Shown here: positions 44,723-58,345 of the stretch, piece after piece
Layout: each line of letters starts with the position of its first letter
How positions within the stretch are numbered: position 1 is the stretch's first letter
Assembly (NCBI GenBank): GCA_016584305.1
Contig: JACEEZ010020613.1
Location: forward strand, 148,095-212,094
Source: Chionoecetes opilio
Lineage: Eukaryota; Arthropoda; Malacostraca; Decapoda; Majidae
Length of the DNA stretch: 64,000 bases
Reading direction: 5' to 3'
Made by a program: the position numbers and the translations under genes
The notes under the pieces: model-generated
Databases searched by the model: none
Told to the model about the DNA's origin: nothing
The model's input: the letters and a program-made list of their open reading frames with translations, nothing else

Positions 44723-46088
44723 GTGAGAGTGGGCCAGCTGATAAGGAAGGGGCGCAGGCATACCTCAGCACCTTCAAGTCCCTGATTGAAGACAGTGACT
44801 ACCTACCTGAGCAGGTGTTCAACGCGGACGAAACTGGCCTATTTTACAAGAAAATGGGCAATAGGACTTACATCCACAAGGAAGTCAAGAAGTTACCAGG
44901 ATTCAAGGCATTTAAGGACCGTCTGACACTGCTGTTTGTGGGGAATGCTGCAGGGGACTGCAAGATTAAACCGCTCCTTGTGTATCGTGCTGCCAACCCA
45001 CGTGCTCTGAAGGGACTCAACAAGCGTTTTCTGTCAGTGGTATGGAAATCAAACAAGAAGGCATGGGTGACAGCGAAGGTGTTTGAGGAGTGGTTCCACG
45101 AACATTTTGTGCCAGAAGTGCAGCTCTACATGTCCAAGAAAAATCTGGCATTTAAGGCAGTTCTGCTAGTGGATAATGCTGGTGGACACACTTCACAGGC
45201 ACTTAACCTGGACCATCCGAATGTGTGCGTTTCCTACCTTCCCCCAAGGACAACTTCCCTGTTGCAACCGATGGATATGGGTGTGATCAAGACATTCAAG
45301 TGCAACTACCAGAGGGCTGTGTACAGAGAAGCACTCAAGAGGATGGAAGACGACAGCACGATGACTCTCATGGACTTCTGGAAGCAGTACAACATCCGAC
45401 ATGCTCTTTGACCATCAAGCAGGCATGGGATGAAGTGAAGCCAAGCACCCTTAATGCCTGTTGGTATGCACTCTGGCCTGAGTGTGTCAACGACTTCAAT
45501 GGGTTCCCTGCAGTCACTCAGCAAATGAAGGACATTGTAGACCTGGCACACACTGTTGGGGGTGAAGGCTTCTCTGACATGACTGAGGAGGATGTGGCAG
45601 AACTCATTGACTCCCATGGAGCAGAGCCTTCAGTGGAAGAGATTATCCAGATGAATGAGGATGACCAAGCAGGTGATGATGCTGATGAAGATGACGACAC
45701 AGAGACAAGGCCTGTGTTTACCATCATGAAATTGAGAAACTTGCTGAGGGAAGCAGATAACTTGACAGAGCTCTTCACTGACCAAGACCCCATACAGGAG
45801 AGGAGCATCAAGTTCAAGAGAGTTGTGGATGAAGGCCTTATACCCTACAAGGAAACTTTAAGGAGCATGGAGGCCTCTGCTTGCCAAAAGCCCATCACAG
45901 CTTTCTTCAAACCATCTCCAGCCAGCACACCAGCCAAGAAGCATTCTACACCTGCTACACCTCCTGTTACTACACCAGCCAGGCAGCCTGTTACTCCTGC
46001 TACACCAAATACTACCTCATCAATGTCATCTGTCTCTCCCATCCCATTATGTGGCTTTGATGATCCAGATGATACAGACAGTGAGTGA
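44723..46088 (+). pseudogene. pogo/Tigger transposase exon 3 (DDE domain), one frameshift
   Basis: DDE_1 domain: VFNADETGLFYKKM (first Asp), LLVDNAGGHTS (second Asp), TTSLLQPMDMGVIKTFKCNY (third Asp). The frame breaks at 45410 (NIRHAL, stop) and resumes after a one-base change as LTIKQAWDEVKPSTLNACW. It then runs through an acidic region (DDADEDDDTE) and QKPITAFF, which fits the PCNA-binding consensus QxxIxxFF, to a Pro/Thr-rich tail with repeated TPA and the end DDPDDTDSE. PCNA binding by the C-terminus is known for Drosophila pogo transposase. Only one inactivating change was seen, so the element is young. Confidence 0.9.
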
Positions 46089-46481
46089 TCTCCACCCAGC
46101 ACACCAGCCATGCCTCCTGCTACACCAGCCAAGCAGCCTGTTACCTCTATTTTTTTTATAGTTAATGAAAACCATTTTCTAGTTTTAAGGTATTTTTTAT
46201 TATTAATAAAAAATATTAATTGTAATAACAGTTTTTTCCTTCATCTTATTCACCCAAAAATAGTAGTAAACATTTTTTACCCTCCAAAAATGAGGGTCTG
46301 GGAACGTAACCTATTTTTTTACTTATAAAAAAAAAGTGAAATTTTTTTTTGACCTTACAAAAAGTGATGGTCTGGGAACGTAACCCCTATTTTCCTATTG
46401 AACCTGTTATTCGCCAAACACGAATTTTGCCGTGCACGACGGGGTCAGGACCGTAACTGTCGTGTTCGGCGGGGTCCGACA

Positions 46482-46595
<114 letters not shown>

Positions 46596-46600
46596 GTATA

Positions 46601-47577
<977 letters not shown>

Positions 47578-47878
47578 CAGTCGACCCTCGATTTAACGGA
47601 CCTTGTTCTAACGGATTTCGAATTTAACAGACTCCATTTGCGAGACAAATTTGTGGGCAAGAATGGCATGCCAGATCGCTTATCGCCGTTCGAATCGTCA
47701 ACTCAACATAATTTTTCTAGTTTTATTTTGGAATGCTTGGGTTTTAAGGAGTTTTAATGCATCAGATATTAAGGGGAGGCGCCTCCTAGCATTAGTGGAG
47801 GGTACATTCATATTATTTTAATTGTTCTAAGGTATTTATTTCTTTGAAGACAAGTAAATGCAATAAAATCTGCATGTA

Positions 47879-48338
47879 CAGGTTGAAGTTCCCAAACTCG
47901 GCAACCTCGGGACCAGCGCCGAGCCGAGTAATGGAATTTTCCGACTTTTAGAACGTAGATATATTAAGGGGTAAAAAAGCATGCAAAATTCAAAAGGTCA
48001 ATTTTCTCAGAAATAGTTAACACATTGTTCTTCCTTTTCTTTTCACTTCCACCAGTAGGTGTTCCTGGACGTTTGGGAGCCATAATACCAATAACAGACC
48101 TGTAGAAGTACACAAAATAGCAGTGTACACAACTCTACAGTCACAACACCACTGAACAATAACAACAAACAAATCGGCAGGAGAAACCAAGCGGCCTAGT
48201 GTGGTGGCCCCTAGCGGCCGACCCGGCAACTACGCGCCGGGTTTTGGGTGTTCTGCCGTGTTTTGGAAAATCCGGAACCATAGCCGAGTTTTGGGTGTTG
48301 CCGAGTCTTGGGATGCCGAGTTTGGGAACTTCAACCTG
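47879..48338. mobile_element. CAGGTTGAAG Tigger-type MITE
   Basis: 460 bp, ends CAGGTTGAAGTTCCCAAACT and complement, TA flanks at 47877-47878 and 48339-48340. GCCGAG/CCGAG words repeat inside both ends. It carries a short transposase N-terminus on the minus strand. Confidence 0.9.
47964..48083 (-). pseudogene. Tigger transposase N-terminal remnant
   Basis: 39 codons starting MAPKRPGTPTGGSEKKRKNN and VLTISEKIDLLNFA, then divergence and stop. This is the same start as the intact transposase at 42212 (MSSKRSAPPTPGSSEKKRKV). Only the basic patch and first helix survive the internal deletion. Confidence 0.8.
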
Positions 48339-49201
48339 TATCAGTACAATTGCTTTCGTGCTTCTGCAGGAAAAAAAATTCAAACGAGTATTTATTATTT
48401 TGTAATAAGAGCAGAGCTAGAAACATAAATGGGAGCCAGCATGTTCACTCAATATGTATGATATTGGGTAGTTTTACTTATGAAACCACCAGTTAGAAAT
48501 TGAATGCTCAATTTTTTGATGTCTCACCATTGCTGTGCAAAAAAATTACCAAAATCACCATTTGATGAACCCCGTAATTTTACCCCTTCTTTTACTTTCA
48601 ATAAATCATATCAGCAGTGTTTTTTTGTTTAGAAAAAAATCACATGGGCAAATTATTTACCATTCATTCATCTTTCAGCAGATGTTTTTTTAATTTTTAT
48701 TATGTTCACAACTAATGGAGTTATAAGTCTCCAAAGTACAATAATTGCACTTTCGAGATATCAATAGAAAACGGAGGTTTCTGCAGGGAGGGGACATCAA
48801 AATTGATAATACAAATTAATTTATTTGAAAGGGAAAGATTATCGTACAGCTGCCAAACTTTCACAGAGAACGCGTGACATGTTCAGCTATTTTTCGGAGT
48901 AACTTTTATAAAATGGCTGGAATAGTAAAAAATACCCATTATTTGGCGGCGCCTCCCCTTAAGATATATAGGGAAGGAACCTGTGTTGCTAGTGATATAG
49001 TGGTAGAAGGTGTGTATGTGGGTTAAAATAGTGAATATTACTATTACAGGTTGGACGTAAGAATGCTGTTTACCCGTCATCCCGTCATCTAAACACCTTT
49101 AAATCACTTTTATTTAAGGTGACACAGTGCTACACTGATCAAGATAATGACACGTGTATATAACAGCTAATCATAATCTCTACGATGTATAATAATGAGT
49201 A

Positions 49202-49980
49202 CCTTATTTTACAGCTTATAAGAAGCACTTTTTTCACAAAAAAATACCCTGAAAAACACTCATGCGTCTTCCGAGACAAATGTTGTAGGAGGATAGCTTA
49301 GGTAGCTATTCAATTCAGCCTCTTATATGATGTAACCTCAGTACTTAATTGTTACAAGTATTTTGAATACCATACATTCAAATCAACTAATATGTCTTCA
49401 CTCTGTGATGTTTACTGCGGTACTGGCAGGAGCCAATCCGCCTCATCAGATTGACACCAACAGCCATTCCGTGTATAAGGAACTTGGTTACATTAGATGA
49501 AAGTTTGTATACATATGTACATGCAGCCATCACTAATACTACACGCATACAGGAAAATTCAAACAATACGTGGTGAGGCACAGGAGGCAGGCAACGTAGT
49601 GAGGCACGGGAGGAAGTGAGAGGTGTTTATACTCAGGACGATAAAGCCAGACTCAGCTGATCGGCACACCAGGCAGGCACACAGCTGCACACCGCCGCAG
49701 TGGGATTTGTTTTCACTCCCACTGTCCAACCTGCGTGTACATATTCAGCCAGCCAACATGACGATTTACTTATACTATTGCATACAAGCTAGAAAATAAA
49801 AATGGCTAATGAACAGTGCTGAATGAAGATAATGAATAGTGAGTGTGTTCTTGTGTGAAAATGACTGTATTATCGGACAACAGTTTGGTGGTCTGCTTTT
49901 TTTTCTTTTTCTTAGAAATTTCTTTCCAAAATCAGGGTGCGTCTTCCAAGATACAGCGTCTTATAAGCCGTAAAATACGG
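49202..49980. mobile_element. CCGTATTTTACGGC-family MITE
   Basis: 779 bp, ends CCTTATTTTACAGCTTATAA and (complement) CCGTATTTTACGGCTTATAA, TA flanks. The interior near the left end matches 35700-35869 in complement. The uninterrupted target is visible near 51955-51970 and 56405. Non-coding. Confidence 0.88.
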
Positions 49981-50120
49981 TAATAAGACGTTAAACCCTG
50001 CCCACCCTACTGGCGGAGGACCGGGCAGCCTACCCCACCGCTTCATGATGCTGCTGCTGCTGCCGCGCTGCCAGGCGTGGATGAGCGCCTTGCTTGTATT
50101 TTCATCTCTTAACACATATA

Positions 50121-51004
50121 CAGGGAGGTTCCGTTATACGAGCATTCGGTATACGAGAAATCAATGATACGAGCTGAGTAAATTAGGGTCTATTTTCAAT
50201 ATACGAGATAAAAAATCCAATGCTACGACATTCAAACTGGGGTGAGTAAAATTACAAAGTTCAAAATGCGCGCCCTACCACGTATGCATCTGGGCTGTAT
50301 GATGATGTACAATGATTCAGATGCACAGAGACGAGTTTGTGGGCAGTGGAAGAGGTCTGCGCACCCCTCCCTTGTCCCTTACCTACCTAACACAGCGTTC
50401 ACACACGTTTATTACGTCGGGAATGTAGGTAAGTACAGCGGAGTGATGCCACGAGGAACACATGGAGAGAGGTGATGTGTTGCCCCTGTCTTGGTAGGTA
50501 GGTAGCTGCCTGAATACGGACTCCCGGGTGGACAAAGGGGGATTTGGTGACCCCAGTCAGGTCACCCCTAGCAAGGCTTGACCTGAAGGGTAATTAAGCA
50601 TATGGCGTGGCCTGACCTTAGGGGTAATTAGCCAGGTGTGCGGCCCCAACCTTGGGACCCCTACACTACCCTCTCTTGTATCACGTGGCGTCCCCTACAG
50701 TACAAACGTCTTTTTTGCTTGTTATGCATGTTTTGTTTAATTAATGTGCATTTATGTTATTTTGTGTGCTATTTTCTCTTTCAGAATGCTTTTTCTACAG
50801 AATAGGTAGTACAGTGTGGGTAATATAGACGCTGTGTGTTTGTTGTGTTTGGTATAGTTTATTTTAGCTTGAAAAACATGTCTTTGATGGGGTCCTGGAA
50901 CCAAACCTATATTTTACCATTAGTTATGTATTTCGCAATACAAAATTTCGCTTTACGAGTATGCCAGGTGGAACCTAACTGTTCGTATTTTCGGGACCTC
51001 CATG
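50121..51004. mobile_element. ATACGAG-family element
   Basis: 884 bp, start CAGGGAGGTTCCGTTATACG, end TCGGGACCTCCATG. ATACGAG starts at 50136, 50151, 50167 and 50201. It contains one unit of the GGGTAATTAAGCATATGGCG block. The left TA and right TA merge into (TA)n. Non-coding. Confidence 0.9.
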
Positions 51005-51012
51005 TATATATA

Positions 51013-51075
<63 letters not shown>

Positions 51076-51120
51076 TATATAAAATATATATATATATATT
51101 ATATGTGTATATATATATAT

Positions 51121-51173
<53 letters not shown>

Positions 51174-51195
51174 ATATATATATATATATATATAG
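51005..51195. repeat. (TA)n microsatellite, interrupted
   Basis: TA dinucleotides between two ATACGAG-family elements. Confidence 0.95.
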
Positions 51196-52723
51196 TAGAG
51201 GGAGGGTCCCGTTATACGAGCATTCGATATACGAGAACCCGATGATACGAGGTGTAAATTAGGGTCTATTTTCAATATACGAGATCGAAAATCCAATGTT
51301 ACGACATTCAAACGGGTGAGTAAAATTACCAAGTTATTTACTAAAGTAAATTACAAGTTATTTACTAAAATTATAAACATTTACTGACTACTGTATATGA
51401 TTTTACCTAAGGTTGTACGATAATCAATCTGAAAATAACGTGCAGACTGGCCAACGACTGCTCGAGACTGGTATTAGCATAGGTAGGCAGTCTCCAGGCT
51501 CGCTTATTATTGTTTGGTATGCTATGAAATATCATTTCTCTGGGTGAATGTAGACATATGATTGCATTTGGATGGATATCATTCATATATGAGAAAAGAG
51601 ATGAAATACAAGCAAGGACTCATCCACGTTTGGCAGCGCGGCCTTTGGCAGCAGCACCAGCAGCATGAGCCGGCCCATGAAGCCCGTAAGGTGGATATCA
51701 ACACCATTAGACCAAGGGAGATGGATGTCTTTGGTAATATTTAGTAGGGGAGCGAGAACCCCTTGAGGAATCCTATGATCCCTGGTGATATCCTATGGTG
51801 CTATCACAGGCGTGGGAGCTGACTGTCTTCTTCAGGAAGGCACAGGTGAGGCGGATGACGGCGGGTTTTTTACTCAAAAGTTTTGAGTGGCGGCTGGCCG
51901 CTGGAGCCGCCACCCTCCTCCGCCACTGTAGGTTTGGGCAGGCTTAAAGGGTCTTATTACTCGTTATTATACAACTTAGTGATTATGGTGAGATGTTATA
52001 TACACGTGTCATTATCTAAATCAATGTAGCACCGTGTGTCACCTTAAATAAGGGTGATTAAAGATGTTATGAGGTGACTGTTGGGGCAGTGAGTGACGGA
52101 GAAATTCTTGCCGCGGCCCCACCGCCCATAACACAAATATTCACTATTTCAACCCACATACACACCTTCTAACACCAAAACACTAGCAACACAGGCTTTT
52201 TACTTATATATCTTACTATCTGATACATTAAAACTCCTTAAAAACGCAAGCATTCCGAATAAAACTAGAATTATTTTGGGATGACGGGGACAGAGGGCGG
52301 CGAGGCAGTCTGGCATGCCATTCTTGCCGGAAAATATGTCTTGCTGACTAGTGATTGGTCGAGAAGTTTAAAAACAGTTTGTCATTGGCTGGTGACTGAT
52401 GATGAGCTTGATGACATCATTTATGTTTTATGTTTAATTAATGTGCAGTTATGTTATTTGTTTGCTATTCTCTTTCAGAATGGTTTTTTCTACAGAATAG
52501 GTAGTACTGTGTAGGTAATATAGACGCTGTGTGTTTGTTGTGTTTGCTATAGTTTATTTTAGCTTGAAAAACATGTCTTTTTTTTTTTTTTTTTTTTTTA
52601 AATTGATGGGGCCCTGGAACCAAACCTATATTTTACCATTAGTTATGTTTTTCGTTATACGAGATTTCGCTTTACGAGTATGCCAGGTGGAACCTAACTG
52701 CTCGTATCTTCGGGACCTCCCTG
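51196..52723. mobile_element. ATACGAG-family element with composite interior
   Basis: Left end degraded (GAGGGAGGGTCCCGTTATAC), right end CTTCGGGACCTCCCTG. The uninterrupted sequence GTTATTTACTAAAGTAAATT at about 51331-51350 is the empty site for copy B. The interior 51600-52440 includes a CATCCACGTTTGGCAGCGCG head and TAACGGA-family interior, so at least one further insertion is present. Confidence 0.75.
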
Positions 52724-53019
52724 TATAGGTATACAGTAAAAGCCTTATAACTCGGCACGATAGGGGCTCTGGCCCTTGCCGAGTTATTCAATGTGCCGAG
52801 TTATGCAATGTCCTCCTCTGATATGGGGGAAAGAAGAAAAAAAAAAAAAAAAAAAAAAATACAGTACAGGGAGTCCCGTTATACGAGCATTTGATATACG
52901 AGAATGCGATGATACGAGATGTGTAAATTAGGGTCTATTTTCAATATACGAGATAGAAAATCTAATGTTACGACATTCAAACTGGGGTGAGTAAAATTAC
53001 CAAGTTATTTACTAAAGTA

Positions 53020-55673
53020 CCGTATTTGCCGGCGCATAAGACGCACCTCCGCATAAGACGCACCCCTATTTTACAAAGAGGTTTTGAGAGAAAAAAATAT
53101 ATTGATGTTTTTGGGGGAAAATTTAAATTTTGTTTTCGTAAAATTATTAAGTTATTAAAAAAAAAAAGGGATTTCTAGGGGAAAGCAAATGATTATGAGC
53201 ATGTACAGTACCTAAATACAATATTCACAGTGCAATGAATGTGAATGAAAAATTATACTCGTTAAAATGTAAAGAGAATGAGTGTAACCAAAATCGGCCA
53301 TAAATCATAAATATTGCAGGATGCCCCACGAATTGGATATTCTAATTTTTTGCTTCCTATGACATATAGCTTAGATTTAATGTTGTAGGTATGCCTTTGC
53401 TGCTTTTCTGCTATGTGTTTAGACTTTTTGGAAAATTTGCAGCATAGATATTGGTATTATTTTGGTAGTGGGCTTTCAAAAGTCCTAGGACTCTTACCTA
53501 CATCATCGTGTAGCTTTCTTCATTCTGAGTATTGTGAGCCCCATTTCCCATGGTGCAATTGAATAATAATGCATTACACGTAGTACCGAAAATCTACCGT
53601 TATTTCAGCCAGAAAGTTAAGTTAGGTTAAATCAGATTAGGTTAGGTTAGAGGTGGGGTTTGGTTTAGTAACAGATGATATAGAGAAATAACAAAAATTA
53701 CCAATAATATGACATTGTGAAGCGTAGCAATGTTTGCGGGGCGGACCTGGAGGGGCAGGTTGCCTCCCCCACATACACACATGTAAACAAACATTGATTT
53801 CCGACAAAAACGAGAGTCAGATTAATTCAAAACATATCAAAACTATTCAGGAGGACTTTCGGCCTCGAAATCGGTGGCTGTCCAATAACAAAAATTCACG
53901 AAGACATTTAGATAACACTGTAAGGTAACCATCTCCACCTGTTGTTATTGTTGTAATTGTTGAAGGGCACCCTTGTCGCGATCGACGATATTTGCACTGG
54001 TTACACCAATGAATCTATCACAGTCGCGAGGGTTGATTAGTCTTCTTCAGGAAGGTACAGGTGAAGGCTGATTCACACTCTGAAAATCGCGGGCAGCGTT
54101 CCGTCAGCCGTGCCTTGTATTCACACTATTCGTCACGGTTCCGTCATTTTCGGCAGTTCCCGCTCACCCTCTAAGCAGACATGGTGCCTCAGAGGCTATG
54201 CTTGAAGAAATTTGCATCAATAGCATTCTGTCGGATGAAGAAGAGGAGTTGAACTCTAAAAGACATTGTTTTGGGTACATAAAGCCTTGAGGAAAACGAC
54301 AGTTATCAGCACGGCAACAGTCTCATTACGTTAAAAGATTTCATCACAGTCTCATTATCATTACATATTCTTCCCCAGAAACCGTTCCGTGACAGGACGG
54401 TGATGTATTGGAGCAGTGACGGCGACGCACCGTTTAGTGTAACACGTCTATTTGTTTGAATGTAAGAAATTCTAATGGATGTGATGAAACGGTGCCCTGT
54501 CACCAATTTCACCACGATGGTATATGGTGTGATTCGGCCTGAGGCGGACGGTGTGGCGCCGTGAGGGGTCTTGGTCTTGGTGTACCGTGTGGAGGAAGTC
54601 TACTTTTTGTCCCGTCTACAGGTACCATTGCAGCCTTTTACTAGCACTTTTTCATAGTTTCCTTATCCGTAGAGGTACAGGGGTGAGTATTGAGGGGTCG
54701 AGGTGGTACAAAGGCCTATTCTGTCTCCTATCCATCTTGCTTACCACTGTAGCGGCGCTAACACACACACGCACATACACACCTGCATCGGCTTAGGCCA
54801 CCCCCCTGTCTGAGACCAGGATTAGAGGCCCGAGGGGACCTGACGCTGTCCTGACTTGTCCTCGCCGACTCAACTGCAACACCAGCCAGGTAATTCAGTC
54901 AGCCACAGGACACACAGAGACACACGCTTGCGCACCTCTTGTCCCCACGTTGTACAATGACTCGCTGTCAAATAAACTACAAAGCCACGATGCCCTTTCT
55001 CCATCCTTGTGTGTATAGACAGACTCCCCAAGATACTACACCACCCTCTCATCGCTCACACTCCTTCAAATAAAACTTTAACACGCTCTTTGTTTCCACT
55101 ATTCCATTTATCAACAATACTCATTCCAGCGAAAATTCCAACACTATTTTCTGCCTCCTTCTATCATCTCATTTCCACTGTTGTGTCAACTTGTGTGGCC
55201 TGAGTCGAATGCGGGTTAAGGCGACATCTAATAAGCGGGATGTTTGTCTTTTCCATGGGTGCGGGGAGGAGTCTGAGTGGTAAGACCCATGGTGGGTGCG
55301 CGGAGGGCGTCGCCGAGACATTTTATCAGACGTTTTTCAATGGAGAGCAGCAGCGGGGGGTGGATGATGTTTACATCTGACACGGCCATCTTGGCAGCAA
55401 CAATCGCTATCTTGTTGCCCCAACTCTTATTTTTTCTTAAACTCCCAACCTTTCTTAGTATTATGCATTACTGTTGATAACACAGCTACAAATTTGTGCT
55501 CAGTGAACTACTGCTCAACACAGATAACTCCAGACCCCTTTAGTAATACACCACCGGCTGTTCTGCATTCTCTGCCCGACTCTCATGGCTAATATGGCCG
55601 CATTAGACGCAGGGTGAACTTTGCATTCCTTTTCAAGGGGAAAAAAATGCGTCTTATGCGCTGGCAAATACGG
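53020..55673. mobile_element. CCGTATTTGCC-ended element, copy B, third layer
   Basis: Ends CCGTATTTGCCGGCGCATAA and complement (GCGCTGGCAAATACGG), TA at 53018-53019 and 55674-55675. The target is uninterrupted at 51331-51350. It lacks both insertions present in copy A but has its own 447-bp insertion (54069-54515). It contains TTAGGTTAGG-type repeats near 53630. Non-coding. Confidence 0.9.
54069..54515. other. insertion private to copy B, fourth layer
   Basis: Copy A reads GGTACAGGCGAAGGC directly into ATGATGGTATGG. Copy B has 447 extra bases starting TGATTCACACTCTG. They contain CCGTCAGCCGTGCC, CGTCACGGTTCCGTCA and GTGACAGGACGGTGA, which look like subterminal repeats. No clear TIR or TSD, so the class is open. 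Confidence 0.65.
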
Positions 55674-57191
55674 TAAATTACAAGGTATTTACTAAAATTA
55701 TAAAGTCTGACTATATGATTTTACCTAAGGTTGTACGATAATCAATCTGAAAATATGATCATTCTGGTGGCTCAGTACGACAATGTGGCCTACAAAAATT
55801 CACAACCCTGGGCGAGAAGCCAGCAACGGAGGTAGTATGGCCAGCAATAACCTGCTCTCGCACTACCTAGATACTACTTTCCCTAACGACGGAAGCTACA
55901 AAGCTCCCTCGGTAGGTCGTAAACGAGTAGGAAGGTTGTGACTGGCTAAGGCGTCATCCGTCACCAGCCAATGACAAACAGTTTTAAAACTTCTCGACCA
56001 ATCACAAACCAGCGAGACATATTTCCGGGCAAGAATGGCATGCCAGACTGCCTCTCTCCGCTTCTGTCCCCGCCATCTAAAACTAATTCTCGTTTTATTT
56101 TGAATGCTTGCGTTTTTTAAGTAGTGTTTAATGTATCAGTAGTAAGATATATAAGTAAGGAGCCTGTGTTGCTAGTGTATTGGTGGTAGAAGGTGTGTAT
56201 GTGTGTTAAATTGGTGAATATTTGTGATATGGGGCGGCTCCGCGGCAAGTATTTCTCCGTCACTCTCTGCCCCGCCAGCTCGGCCAGCAGTCACCTCATC
56301 ATAACATCTTTAAATCACCCTTATTTAAGGTGACACACGGTGCTACATTGATTTAGATAATGACACGTGTATATAACATCTCACCATAATCACTAAGTTG
56401 TATAATAACGAGTGATAAGACGTTTAACCCTGCCCAAACCTACCTTGGCGGAGGAGGCGGTGGCCTGCCCCGTCTGCCGCCTCTCTCAAAAACCGCCGTC
56501 ATCCGCCTCACCTGTGCCTTCCTGAAGAAGTCAGGTCAGCTCCTACGCCTGTGATAGCACCATAGGATATCACCAGGGATCACCCCAAATTTTATTATAG
56601 CTTGAAAAACATGTCTTTTTTTTTTTTAATTGATGGGGTCCTGGAACCAAACCTATATTTTACCATTAGTTATGTGTTTCGTTATACGAGATTTCGCTTT
56701 ACGAGTATGCCAGGTGGAACCTAACTGCTCGTATCTTCGGGACCTCCCTGTACTGTAAAAGCATAAAAACTACACTTACCAATGAACGGGTAGCAGCAGG
56801 CATGTAATCCAAGGAGAGGGGAGCCTTTTGTAACATGTAGAAGATGTTAGGGGGACTCAGTCGCATTTTAACACTGGTATCACTTTAATCACTTTATAAT
56901 CACAACTAGAGCTGTACTGTATTGTATACAGTACTGTACCTGTACATCTTAATTTTACATCACTTGAGCACTTAGTTACTGCAACACTATGCCTTGTCCA
57001 TTAACTCTACCTTCGACTGCGAGTGCATGGGAGGACACAGGGGGGGTGGCATGAGCCTCTAATCACAGGCGTCACTATAAGAATCCTGTCTGCGCCACCA
57101 CGGGCGAGGGCCAACCATCACAGCCCTCGAATGAGCCTCCAGGGCCTACCATCCCACCCCTGGAGCTCACTGCCTACACGCGCTGTAGGCA

Positions 57192-57301
<110 letters not shown>

Positions 57302-57329
57302 AAAAAAAAAAAAAAAAAGTTTTACTGTA

Positions 57330-57945
57330 CAGTCGTGTACGGAGTTTTGTGCCTAATTGGGACCGTTGAATCGTCGCGAAACTCGAATACGCGAAACTAT
57401 ATGCATTAAACTTATGGGAAATAAGCTAATTGGAACCCAGAATGGTATAATTTCAGTATTGGGCACTAACAAACTAACAAATTTAGTTTACATCATTGTG
57501 TAGATATTTTCCTCCTGCATTTTTTGAACCCCCATTTCCTATAGCGCTATTGAATATTAATGGCGATTCATATACACTGCATCCTCATTCAACACGGTTT
57601 TGTGGGCGCCACAGCACGCTGTGTTGTACAAATCATAGAAACCCATGTTATGATGTACTTATGGTGGACACCTCCGAAATTTTGCACTTTTTCCCCCATA
57701 TTAACACATTGCAATATAAACATTACCTTTACAATAATCAATATATAGTAAACATACACTCACCTTAGTCTCTTACCTTAATTTTAATGGTGGGAGAAAG
57801 TTTGGAAAGAAATTTCTAAGAAAAAAAAAAAAAATTAACAGATTTTCTACCGGTAGTAAAATCTACCCATTTTCTCTGTAGGCGGTGGTCTTTCTGCTGC
57901 TCTGTTACCATGTTCTTTGGCATATCATACAACTTTTAGCATGTA
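57330..57945. mobile_element. CAGTCGTGTACGG element, left part
   Basis: Starts CAGTCGTGTACGGAGTTTTG directly at the TA shared with the previous element. It matches 15735-15996 in complement (CCTAATTGGGACC, CCCATTTCCYATRGCGC). It runs into pogo-like remnant sequence near 57900. Confidence 0.6.
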
Positions 57946-58112
57946 TCTTTTAGTCCCGAACTAAATTGACCTACCCCTTTGTTTTTATTGTATTCTCTTA
58001 CTGTCTTCTTTATAGGGACTGGCAACTAAGCGGGCTTTGTGTTACCCATTTTTGTTGTGCCCTTGGCCAGTTCCCTGTGATGTATAAAAAAATATAAAAA
58101 AATAAAAATGCA
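57940..58112 (+). repeat. LINE family B 3' end insertion
   Basis: Reads CCCGAACTAAATTGACC ... TTTATAGGGACTGGCAACTA ... GGCCAGTTCC and an A/T-rich tail. It interrupts a second copy of the MANSSK transposase remnant, whose uninterrupted form is at 35480-35540. Confidence 0.8.
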
Positions 58113-58345
58113 TGCGATAGTACGTGTTAGTAAATAGTTTTGATGAATTCGCCATTGGTGATAATTTCCAGGACTGAAAAGAGCTTGTGATACACGTGTG
58201 ACAGCCTGGTGGTAAATAATACATCAACAGTTCAACACTAGCAGACGATAGATAGCGCTGTTGGCAGCACTCACAGAGGCTGAACGTAAACATCAGAGCG
58301 TGAGGACAGATTAGTTGATTTGAATGTCTTGTGGTATTTGAAATA

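Larger units (their letters stand above)
47774..48958. mobile_element. TTAA-target transposon
   Basis: 1,185 bp, terminal repeat GGGGAGGCGCC(T/G)CC, TTAA at 47770-47773 and 48959-48962. A TTAA duplication is used by piggyBac and Kolobok elements. No transposase is present. A CAGGTTGAAG MITE is nested at 47879-48338. Confidence 0.88.
47578..50115. mobile_element. TAACGGA-family element carrying nested insertions
   Basis: Starts CAGTCGACCCTCGATTTAAC. TAACGGA starts at 47594 and 47609 and TAACAGA at 47625. The interior (GGCATGCCAGATCGC, GGAACCTGTGTTGCTAGTG, GGTGACACAGTGCTACACTG) recurs uninterrupted at 51960-52320 and 55980-56400. It holds a TTAA-target element (47774-48958) and a CCTTATTTTAC element (49202-49980). 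The right boundary is approximate. Confidence 0.75.
52867..56750. mobile_element. ATACGAG-family element, second layer
   Basis: Starts CAGGGAGTCCCGTTATACGA, ends CTTCGGGACCTCCCTG, TA at 52865-52866 and 56751-56752. It carries copy B of the CCGTATTTGCC element at 53020-55673. Between 55700 and 56600 it holds TAACGGA-family interior sequence and the CCTATGGTGCTATCACAGGC block in complement. Confidence 0.88.
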
